Both the position numbers and the translations under genes were made by a program. A stretch of 64,000 nucleotides of DNA from CAINEC01 sp046052065. Lineage in GTDB: Bacteria; Bacteroidota; Bacteroidia; AKYH767-A; OLB10. The stretch covers positions 5,060 to 69,059 of the forward strand of contig JBJOND010000004.1 of NCBI GenBank assembly GCA_046052065.1, read 5' to 3'. Positions 1 to 7,107 of this stretch are shown here, piece by piece (the stretch's first letter is position 1; each line of letters starts with the position of its first letter). Under the pieces are notes generated by a model. The model made no database searches and was not told where the DNA came from. It worked only from the letters and a program-made list of their open reading frames with translations.

Positions 1-365
1 TCCTTTGCTGATGAACCAGCATCTTCAGCAGCACGATTAACCGATAAAATCACATCGTCACATTCTTTGCTTAAACCAATGCTTCGTAATTTATCTTCAA
101 TCTTCTTCGCATCAGGTGGAAAAGGAATTTTGATTTTGGGATTACCAAAGTAGCCATCAAGTTTAGAAACAGTTGCAGAGCCATTAACAGCTCCTTTACT
201 TAATGCTTCTTTCAACGCTTTACCGGCTTCTTCCTCCGAAAATCCTTTAGGTGTTTGCGGCAACGTCATCTTTTTCTCTGCTTTCTTTTTTAAATCGTTG
301 AAGTTTTGTGCAGAGGCGGTTAATGCTAAAAATGCTAGCGAGATGGATAAAATTATTGATTTCAT
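1..365 (-). CDS. DUF4197 family protein (partial, C-terminus beyond window)
   Basis: The gene starts with ATG at 365 on the minus strand and runs off the left edge, so about 121 N-terminal residues are visible. It opens with a signal peptide (MKSIILSISLAFLALTASAQ). The body has the pattern I associate with DUF4197: an ALKEAL segment, a DGYFGNPKIKIPFPP segment, then a stretch ending in VNRAAEDAG. The family is secreted or periplasmic and its function is unknown. It is the next gene downstream of rpoD, but a terminator hairpin (454-476) lies between them, so it probably has its own transcript. The family call is from memory of the conserved pattern and is fairly confident. Confidence 0.75.
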   Translation of the reverse strand, partial: MKSIILSISLAFLALTASAQNFNDLKKKAEKKMTLPQTPKGFSEEEAGKALKEALSKGAVNGSATVSKLDGYFGNPKIKIPFPPDAKKIEDKLRSIGLSKECDDVILSVNRAAEDAGSSAK

Positions 366-453
366 ATTTTGAATTTAATACCTAACGTAAGTTTTGCAAT
401 ATTAATATATTGATGGATAAATATTCTAATTTTCATTAGATAATTCTAACCAT

Positions 454-476
454 AAAAAAAGGGACTTTCGTCCCTT
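454..476 (-). terminator. Rho-independent terminator of rpoD
   Basis: A 7-bp stem (AAGGGAC at 459-465, GTCCCTT at 470-476) with a 4-base loop is followed, reading on the minus strand, by a run of seven T (454-460). It lies just beyond the rpoD stop codon and is oriented to end that transcript before the DUF4197 gene. Confidence 0.85.
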
Positions 477-483
477 GGTAATC

Positions 484-1344
484 TTATAAATAAGATTTTA
501 AAAATTTATTACTTCTATTGCTTTTTAATTTTCGAAGTGCCCCCTCCTTAATCTGACGAACGCGTTCGCGGGTTAAATGAATATTCAGACTTATCTCATC
601 CAATGACATATTATGTGTATGCCCAATACCAAAAAACATTTTAACAATTTGAACTTCCTTTGCTGATAGTACACTTAAGTATCTATTAATATCCTCTGAC
701 ATTGACTCCTGTATCATACTCGTATCAGTATTTACGGTGTCGTTTTCTAAAATATCCAAGAGTGTACTACTGTCCTCGCTACTATCTAATGGTGCATCAA
801 TAGAAACTGGCCTTGCAGAAACACGCATTACATCAGTAATATGATTGGTAGAATAATTTAAAACTTCAGCTAGTTCTTCCGCGCTTGGCTCACGTTGAAA
901 ATCCTGTTCTAATTTTGAAAACGACTTACGAACTTTATTTAGTGTTCCGATTTGATTTAATGGTAAACGAACTAATCGAGATTGCTCAGCTATTGATTGT
1001 AAAATACTCTGACGAATCCACCAAACAGCATAGGAAATAAACTTAAATCCTTTGGTTTCATCAAATCGTTGTGCAGCCTTTATCAAACCTAAATTGCCTT
1101 CATTAATTAAGTCGGGTAACCCCAACCCTTGATTTTGATATTGCTTTGCTACAGAAACGACAAATCGTAAATTAGCTCTCGTCAAGCGATTAAGTGCATC
1201 GGCATCTCCATTTCTTATTTTCTGAGCAAGTTCCACCTCTTCTTGAGGGGTTACCATTTTCTCCTTGCTGATGTCATGAAGATACTTTTCTAAACTTGCA
1301 CTCTCCCTGTTAGTGATTGATTGGGTAATTTTTAGTTGTCTCAT
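484..1344 (-). CDS. rpoD: Primary sigma factor of RNA polymerase, RpoD/SigA family (Bacteroidota short type)
   Basis: 286 residues. It directs RNA polymerase to promoters. The sequence starts almost directly with region 1.2 and carries a full region 2 (NLRFVVSVAKQYQ, DLINEGNLGLIKAAQRFD, FISYAVWWIRQSI), region 3 (RLPLNQIGTLNKV) and region 4 with its helix-turn-helix (SLDEISLNIHLTRERVRQIKEG). The long region 1.1 of the E. coli protein is absent, as is normal for the housekeeping sigma factor of Bacteroidota. That group recognises TTTG/TAnnTTTG promoters, and such boxes occur elsewhere in this window. The gene stands alone, with a terminator directly behind it and a 239-base divergent gap in front. 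Paralogues of this family exist in some members, so 'primary' is very likely rather than certain. Confidence 0.93.
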   Translation of the reverse strand: MRQLKITQSITNRESASLEKYLHDISKEKMVTPQEEVELAQKIRNGDADALNRLTRANLRFVVSVAKQYQNQGLGLPDLINEGNLGLIKAAQRFDETKGFKFISYAVWWIRQSILQSIAEQSRLVRLPLNQIGTLNKVRKSFSKLEQDFQREPSAEELAEVLNYSTNHITDVMRVSARPVSIDAPLDSSEDSSTLLDILENDTVNTDTSMIQESMSEDINRYLSVLSAKEVQIVKMFFGIGHTHNMSLDEISLNIHLTRERVRQIKEGALRKLKSNRSNKFLKSYL

Positions 1345-1570
1345 GGTGTTGTATGTTTTAGGTTAAAAAAAATGAAATTCAGAAGAACTATTACAAAGCA
1401 ACTCGCGAATAATAGTTAGTGTTTTAACAAACTAAAAAGTTGCATCTACACTACTATCGGATTAGATAAAATAATATTTTAAAGGTAACGGCCTGATAAA
1501 TTTTAAACTGCAATTAAAATCACCCCAATAAATGACATATCTCAGCGTTATGTAATTGAGATAATTTGAA

Positions 1571-1578
1571 TACCTTCG
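1571..1578 (+). promoter_or_regulatory. Possible -7 promoter box before the gene at 1584
   Basis: TACCTTCG matches the Bacteroidota TAnnTTTG box at 7 of 8 positions and ends 5 bases before the ATG at 1584. No good TTG box is seen at the usual distance upstream. This is a weak call, of interest only because the same placement recurs with exact boxes at several other genes here. Confidence 0.35.
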
Positions 1579-1583
1579 TTGTA

Positions 1584-2243
1584 ATGAAAAAATACACCTT
1601 TTACTTACTTTTTCTGATGGCCATCCCTCTCTTAGGAATAGCTCAAAAAAAGGCAGAACAAAAAAATTCGCTTATTCAGTTTTCGGGAGTTGTTGTAAGT
1701 AGTGATTCTCTACAGCCAATTCCTTACGCGGCTGTGACAATTCATAAATCAGGCAGAGGCACAATTACAGATTTTTATGGCTTCTTTTCTTTTGTTGCAA
1801 AAAAAGGTGACACTATCGACTTTCATTATATCGGTTATAAGCCTATTTTATTTATCATTCCTGATACTTTAAAAGAAGATCGTTATTCACTGATTCAGGT
1901 TATGAATCGCGATACCATTTTATTAAAAGAAGCTGTTGTTTATCCTTGGCCTTCAAAAGAAGAATTTAAAAGAGCTTTCTTAGAACTTAAAATCCCAGAT
2001 GATGATTTAAAGAGAGCTGAAAAGAATTTACAGCTTGCTGAAATCAAAGCGATACAGGAAACTGTAGTCTATGATGGTGCAATAAATTATCAATATCAAT
2101 TGCAACAACGACAATCTAAGCTATACAGCGCCGGACAATATCCTCAAAATAACTTATTCAACCCTATTGCATGGGCAGCCTTCATCAAAGCTTGGAAAGA
2201 TGGAAGTCTGAAGAAGAAAGAAGAACCAAAGATTGATGATTAA
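1584..2243 (+). CDS. Secreted protein with carboxypeptidase-like regulatory domain
   Basis: 219 residues from the ATG at 1584. A TTG 18 bases upstream is in frame, but the ATG gives a clean signal peptide (MKKYTFYLLFLMAIPLLGIAQ). Residues about 30-115 form a carboxypeptidase D regulatory-like domain: an SGVVVSSDSLQPIPYAAV start followed by GTITDFYGFFSFVAKKGDTI, the same fold that opens TonB-dependent receptors. The C-terminal half is charged and not recognised. Its stop overlaps the start of the TonB-dependent receptor gene at 2236, so the two are translated from one message and may act together at the outer membrane. No enzymatic motif is visible. Function unknown. Confidence 0.75.
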   Translation: MKKYTFYLLFLMAIPLLGIAQKKAEQKNSLIQFSGVVVSSDSLQPIPYAAVTIHKSGRGTITDFYGFFSFVAKKGDTIDFHYIGYKPILFIIPDTLKEDRYSLIQVMNRDTILLKEAVVYPWPSKEEFKRAFLELKIPDDDLKRAEKNLQLAEIKAIQETVVYDGAINYQYQLQQRQSKLYSAGQYPQNNLFNPIAWAAFIKAWKDGSLKKKEEPKIDD

Positions 2244-4779
2244 AAGAATGCTTCGCCAATTATCTTTTTTCAAAGTAATATTAATTAGCTGCCTGACATT
2301 TTTAACGACGAATGTTATGGGGCAAGATGGTATTATAAAAGGTATTGTCAACGACTCCCTACGCAAACCAATTGAGGCATGTAACGTTTCCATCCAAGGT
2401 GAATCCAACGGAACAATTACAGATAGCCGTGGCCGTTATGAATTAAAAATCACACCTTATAAAGAACTAATTGTTGTTTATAGTTTCTTAGGGTATGCGC
2501 CTCAAAAATTTACAATAAAACTAACTCCAGGAGAAATAAAAGAACTTAATGTTCAATTACAATCGACAGTGAAGATGCTCGGACCTGTAAATATATCAGG
2601 CGAGAAAAGCAGAGATTTATTAATGACTCCTATTCAACCAAAAACACTAGAGCTTATGCCAAGTGCCAGCGGTAATTTTGAGGGTACATTAAAAACATTT
2701 CCAGGAGTTGTTTCGAACAATGAATTATCATCTACTTACTCAGTTCGTGGTGGATCATTTGATGAAAACCTCGTTTATGTAAATGATGTTGAAATTTACA
2801 GACCTTTCCTTACGCGAAGCGGTCAACAAGAAGGGTTAAGTTTTATCAACTCTGACTTAATTGCGAATATCAATTTTAGCTCTGGTGGATTTAATGCGAC
2901 TTATAGCGACAAGCTTTCTTCTGTACTAGATATCGAATACCGCAAGCCAGAAAGTTTTGCGGGTACAGCTTATGTAAGTTTTTTAGGAGCAGGATTTCAT
3001 TTGGAAGGCATATCAAAAAATGAAAAATTTACTTGGCTCTCAGGCTTCCGCCAGAAGTCGAACCAGTTTTTGCTAAACAACTTAGATACGCGTGGTGAAT
3101 ACCGACCTACTTTCACCGATTTACAATCTTTATTCAACTATCAGTTTACAGAGCGCACCTCTTTATCCTTCCTAGGCAATTTATCCATCAACGACTATCG
3201 AGTTATTCCAACTTCACGAGAAACAGAATTTGGAAATATTAATGAAGCCTTGAAGTTTACCGTTTATTTTGGAGGTCAAGAGCAAAATGCCTACTCTACT
3301 TCTCAAAGTGCAATAACGTTGAATCATCGTGTGAATGACCGTTTGAATTTAAAGTTTATTGGTGCAGGATTTATCACGAAGGAAAAGGAGAACTTTGATA
3401 TTCTCGGTGAATATTTCATTGATGAGTTAGATAAAGACCTTGGATCTTCCAATTTTGGAAATGTAGCTTCTAATCGTGGAATAGGCGCTTTTTTAGATCA
3501 TGCAAGAAATGAGTTACAAGCAAGTGTAACAAGCTTTGAACATAAAGGAACTTATGTTCAATCGAAATATAATTTTAAGTGGGGAGTAAAAGCACAACAC
3601 GAAGAAATTGTTGACAATCTTGATGAATGGCAATACCGTGACTCTGCCGATTTTTCCATTGTCCACCCACCTGACAATCCTGGCGACTCCGTTGATTTTA
3701 CACAGCAGATTGTATTGAACAATGTTGTAAAAAATAAAATCAATTTAAACTCTAATCGCTTTAGCAGTTTTTTAAATAGCACATGGCAATTAGGTAGAAC
3801 TTTAACTTTGTTAGCTGGTGTTCGTGCTACCTATTGGGATTTTAATCAAGAATTAAATATTAGTCCGAGAGCATCGATTGAATACCGACCTAAAAGCAAT
3901 AAGTATTTAAAACTAAGAGCTGCTACAGGAGTGTATTATCAACCTCCTTTCTATAGAGAACTAAGAGGGTTGGATGGAAAAATCAATCCTGATGTTAAGG
4001 CGCAGCAATCCATTCATTTTATTGTAGGTGGAGATTACCAATTTTTATCATGGGGAAGAGAATTCAAACTAACTGCCGAAGCTTATTACAAAAAAATGAG
4101 CAACTTAAATCCGTATAAATTGGAGAATACGCGATTACGTTATCTGGCAAAAAACAATGCTGACGGATACGCGACAGGGTTAGACTTAAGAGTAAACGGA
4201 GAATTTGTTAGTGGAATTGAAAGCTGGGCATCTTTATCATTTTTAAAAACAGCAGAAGATTTAAATGATGATGGATATTTCAATTATTATAATTCAGAAG
4301 GCGATTTAATTATACCGGGATATACTTTCAATAACACGCCTGTTGATAGTCAGTTTGTATCACCAGGGAATATTCCGCGTCCTACGGATCAGCGTGTAAC
4401 ATTTAGTTTGTTTTTCCAGGATTATCTTCCTAAATCACCGAGTGTTCGTATGCACATGACGTTAGTATTCGGAACAGGATTACCATTTGGCCCTCCGGGA
4501 AACGATCGTTATAAAGATATTTTAAGAGCTCCGTCCTATCGACGAGTAGATATTGGGTTTTCGAAAATTCTTATTGATGAAGACAAACCAAATACAAGTC
4601 GCTTAAAGGTCATCAGTAAATTAAAATCACTCTCCTTAAGTTTGGAAGTATTCAACTTATTGCAAGTAAGTAATACCATTTCTTATACATGGATTACCGA
4701 TGTTACAGGTCGTCAATATGGAATTCCGAATTACTTAACATCCCGCTTACTAAACTTAAGACTTCAAGCTAAATTTTAA
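2236..4779 (+). CDS. TonB-dependent outer-membrane receptor with N-terminal carboxypeptidase-regulatory domain
   Basis: About 847 residues. ATG at 2236 overlaps the previous stop; ATG at 2248 is an equally possible start. After a signal peptide ending near NVMGQ, residues about 30-115 are a carboxypeptidase-regulatory-like domain (GIIKGIVNDSLRKPIEACNV, GTITDSRGRYEL). A plug domain follows (LKTFPGVVSNNELSSTYSVRGG, YVNDVEIYRPF), then a long beta-barrel rich in aromatic-ended strands that finishes NLRLQAKF. Such receptors import substrates across the outer membrane with energy from TonB-ExbBD. No SusD-type partner lies next to it, so a glycan-uptake role is not indicated and the substrate cannot be told from the sequence. 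Confidence 0.9.
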   Translation: MIKRMLRQLSFFKVILISCLTFLTTNVMGQDGIIKGIVNDSLRKPIEACNVSIQGESNGTITDSRGRYELKITPYKELIVVYSFLGYAPQKFTIKLTPGEIKELNVQLQSTVKMLGPVNISGEKSRDLLMTPIQPKTLELMPSASGNFEGTLKTFPGVVSNNELSSTYSVRGGSFDENLVYVNDVEIYRPFLTRSGQQEGLSFINSDLIANINFSSGGFNATYSDKLSSVLDIEYRKPESFAGTAYVSFLGAGFHLEGISKNEKFTWLSGFRQKSNQFLLNNLDTRGEYRPTFTDLQSLFNYQFTERTSLSFLGNLSINDYRVIPTSRETEFGNINEALKFTVYFGGQEQNAYSTSQSAITLNHRVNDRLNLKFIGAGFITKEKENFDILGEYFIDELDKDLGSSNFGNVASNRGIGAFLDHARNELQASVTSFEHKGTYVQSKYNFKWGVKAQHEEIVDNLDEWQYRDSADFSIVHPPDNPGDSVDFTQQIVLNNVVKNKINLNSNRFSSFLNSTWQLGRTLTLLAGVRATYWDFNQELNISPRASIEYRPKSNKYLKLRAATGVYYQPPFYRELRGLDGKINPDVKAQQSIHFIVGGDYQFLSWGREFKLTAEAYYKKMSNLNPYKLENTRLRYLAKNNADGYATGLDLRVNGEFVSGIESWASLSFLKTAEDLNDDGYFNYYNSEGDLIIPGYTFNNTPVDSQFVSPGNIPRPTDQRVTFSLFFQDYLPKSPSVRMHMTLVFGTGLPFGPPGNDRYKDILRAPSYRRVDIGFSKILIDEDKPNTSRLKVISKLKSLSLSLEVFNLLQVSNTISYTWITDVTGRQYGIPNYLTSRLLNLRLQAKF

Positions 4780-4784
4780 ATTGT

Positions 4785-5123
4785 ATGTCGAATAAGAATA
4801 AAGGCAAATCAGGATTAGTGTATTCAACCAATCCGAATTTTCAATATCAGGAAGAAGATAACAATCAGGAAACCTTACCACCTCAACAGCAATCGTTGAA
4901 GATTTGGTTGGAAAGAAAAGGTGGTGGAAAAATGGTGACAGCTGTAAAAGGATTTATCGGTAGCGATGATGATTTAGAAGCGTTAGGAAAAATGCTAAAA
5001 AGCAAATGTGGTGTTGGAGGAACAGCCAAAGATGGTGAAGTTTTAATTCAAGGAGATCACAGAGAAAAAGTACTAGCCTTACTTATCCAAAATGGCTATC
5101 AGGCAAAAAAAGCGGGTGGTTAA
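4785..5123 (+). CDS. Translation initiation factor eIF1/SUI1-like protein (YciH family)
   Basis: 112 residues, starting 5 bases after the TonB-dependent receptor stop. The C-terminal 80 residues form a SUI1/eIF1 fold: LKIWLERKGGGKMVTAVKGF, then DDDLEALGKMLKSKCGVGGTAKDGEVLIQGDH. The KCGVGGTAKDGEIxIQGDH signature is the most conserved part of the family. The N-terminal 35 residues are low-complexity and Gln/Asn-rich. Bacterial members are thought to influence start-codon selection, but the role in this phylum is not established. The stop codon lies directly against the stop of the convergent gene on the minus strand. Confidence 0.9.
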   Translation: MSNKNKGKSGLVYSTNPNFQYQEEDNNQETLPPQQQSLKIWLERKGGGKMVTAVKGFIGSDDDLEALGKMLKSKCGVGGTAKDGEVLIQGDHREKVLALLIQNGYQAKKAGG

Positions 5124-5927
5124 TTATTTAAGAATTATCTCGTAAAAGTTTTCTTGTTCTATTCCATCAAAAAATTTTATAGAGGAAAAACAAAAAGACT
5201 TTTTAGAAACCCAAGCAAGATTTTCGATTCGCTGTCTTTTTAGATTAGCGATTGCAAATAAGTTAAGGCAATATTTTTCACACTTGTCTTCTATTTTAAT
5301 TATTGAAACTTCTGCTTCTTCTTCAAAAATCGAATTAGAATAACTAACGATGTAGTCATTTGATTTATTTGGTAAATATTCAATTGTTCCATTGTCACAT
5401 GAAGATAAATCCGGAATTATTTTTCCTGAATTAAGATCAATTAAATTAGCAGTAGCATAAGCATCATTTAAATCGACACAACTTATAACTACAATATTTA
5501 AATCAGGAATCATTCCCCAGCAAGTAGGCAATACGCCATAAACAAATTGAGTATCTTTATTAATGATTTTGTCATCATCTTTTTCAAATTTGGAGGTATA
5601 CAGATAATGAATATCCTTTGCGTTTACAACTAACTGAGAGTCGGAAATTTCATTTACAAATTGATTATTAATTATAGTATCTAAACAATATATTGCTGAC
5701 TGCATCAACCAAACATAACGCAGTGAGTCTATTGATAAAATTGTAAACGATTTATTATTTGCTTCAATTGTCTCATCGTGATCAATATCCAAATCGATTA
5801 AAATAGGATTGTTATTATAAATACAATTAGTGTCAAGACTACTATTTGATTTATTTTTTCGTTGAGCAATAGCCCCCGAACTGATAAGGATAATAATTAA
5901 AAAAGCAAAATTACTTTTTCGAAGCAT
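5124..5927 (-). CDS. Secreted protein of unknown function
   Basis: 267 residues from the ATG at 5927. An upstream in-frame ATG at 5954 would add nine residues in front of the signal sequence, and I prefer 5927 because it gives a normal signal peptide (MLRKSNFAFLIIILISSGAIAQ). The mature part is acidic and Asn/Ile-rich. It contains scattered Cys (for example CYG-free pairs such as DKCEKYC) and short strands resembling irregular beta-repeats. I do not recognise a family. It overlaps the 3' end of bshA by 17 bases, so it is probably co-transcribed with it, although nothing links it to thiol metabolism. Confidence 0.6.
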   Translation of the reverse strand: MLRKSNFAFLIIILISSGAIAQRKNKSNSSLDTNCIYNNNPILIDLDIDHDETIEANNKSFTILSIDSLRYVWLMQSAIYCLDTIINNQFVNEISDSQLVVNAKDIHYLYTSKFEKDDDKIINKDTQFVYGVLPTCWGMIPDLNIVVISCVDLNDAYATANLIDLNSGKIIPDLSSCDNGTIEYLPNKSNDYIVSYSNSIFEEEAEVSIIKIEDKCEKYCLNLFAIANLKRQRIENLAWVSKKSFCFSSIKFFDGIEQENFYEIILK

Positions 5928-7044
5928 TAATAATTTGCTGATAGTAATTTTCATAAACCGGCATGATGTGATGAATATCGAATGCCTTTGCTTGCTTCAA
6001 CGCAGCCTGACGAAATTCAGCAAGCCTTTTATCATCCGTTAAAATCGCAAGTGCATTCTTAGCCATATCATCTACATCACCAACATTACTCATAAAACCA
6101 GTAACACCATTGATGTTTAGTTCTGGCATACCACCAGAGTTCGATGAAATAACAGGAACCTGACACGCCATTGCTTCAAGTGCTGCTAATCCAAAACTTT
6201 CCGTTTCAGAAGGCATCACAAACAAATCAGCAATCGATAAAACCTCTTCTACCATTTCTTGCTTTCCTAAAAAACGAACTTCATTATAAAATCCTTTTTC
6301 ACGAGTTAGCTCTTCAATTTTATGTCGCTCCGGTCCATCACCAATCATAATCAGTTTGGCAGGAATCTTTGCACGCACACGTTCAAATACGTCAACCACA
6401 TCTTGCACTCTTTTTACTTTTCGGAAGTTAGAAGTGTGAACAATGAGTTTTTCATTATCAGGCGTTATCGCTTTTCTAAAATGATCTTTTCGCGATTTAG
6501 CAAATCGTTTTAAATCGATGAAGTTGGGAATTACCTCAATCTCTTTAGTGATTTTAAAATTTGCATAAGTATCTTTTTTCAAGCTTTCTGAAACAGCAGT
6601 TACACCATCGGAATGATTGATAGCAAACGTTACTACAGGCTCATAACTGGAATCCTTCCCAACAAGCGTTATATCTGTACCATGAAGTGTAGTAACAATT
6701 GGAAGATAAAGTCCGTGTGTTTTTAAAATCTGCTGCGCCATATAAGCCACCGATGCATGAGGGATAGCATAATGTACATGAAGAATGTCTAGCTTTTCAT
6801 GCAACGCCACATCAACGAGTTTACTTGTTAAGGCAGACTCATAGGGTATATAATCAAAAAGTGCATAAGGAGTTGCTGTTACTTCGTGATAGAAAATATT
6901 CTCTTTAAATCCATCTAAACGAACAGGCTGGCTATACGTAATAAAATGAATCTGATGACCTTTTTCTGCAAGAGCTTTCCCCAATTCGGTAGCCACTACT
7001 CCACTACCACCAAATGTTGGATAACAAACAATGCCTATATTCAT
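5911..7044 (-). CDS. bshA: N-acetyl-alpha-D-glucosaminyl L-malate synthase (bacillithiol biosynthesis)
   Basis: 377 residues, the usual length. BshA is a retaining GT4 glycosyltransferase that joins UDP-GlcNAc to L-malate, the first step of bacillithiol synthesis. The N-terminus (MNIGIVCYPTFGGSGVVATELG) and the segments DILHVHYAIPHASVAYMA and TTLHGTDITLVG are typical of BshA. The C-terminal Rossmann domain has the nucleotide-sugar motif ESFGLAALEAMACQVPVI. bshB and bshC are not in the window. A TAnnTTTG box (7049-7056) ends four bases before the ATG, which suggests a nearly leaderless transcript. The secreted orphan gene follows with a 17-base overlap. Confidence 0.93.
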   Translation of the reverse strand: MNIGIVCYPTFGGSGVVATELGKALAEKGHQIHFITYSQPVRLDGFKENIFYHEVTATPYALFDYIPYESALTSKLVDVALHEKLDILHVHYAIPHASVAYMAQQILKTHGLYLPIVTTLHGTDITLVGKDSSYEPVVTFAINHSDGVTAVSESLKKDTYANFKITKEIEVIPNFIDLKRFAKSRKDHFRKAITPDNEKLIVHTSNFRKVKRVQDVVDVFERVRAKIPAKLIMIGDGPERHKIEELTREKGFYNEVRFLGKQEMVEEVLSIADLFVMPSETESFGLAALEAMACQVPVISSNSGGMPELNINGVTGFMSNVGDVDDMAKNALAILTDDKRLAEFRQAALKQAKAFDIHHIMPVYENYYQQIINASKK

Positions 7045-7048
7045 ATAA

Positions 7049-7056
7049 CAAAGTTA
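7049..7056 (-). promoter_or_regulatory. -7 promoter box of bshA
   Basis: On the minus strand the sequence reads TAACTTTG, an exact match to the Bacteroidota TAnnTTTG box. Only four bases separate it from the bshA ATG at 7044. No clear TTG element is seen at the normal 17-23 base distance. Confidence 0.55.
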
Positions 7057-7107
7057 AGTATTTAAGCGAGAAAAAGTTTAACAACAAAAAGCTGTAAAAG
7101 TTTAAGC

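Noticed and set aside
2154..2408. Minus-strand frame opposite the TonB-dependent receptor start
   Set aside because: It lies entirely across two well-supported plus-strand genes and has no recognisable protein features.
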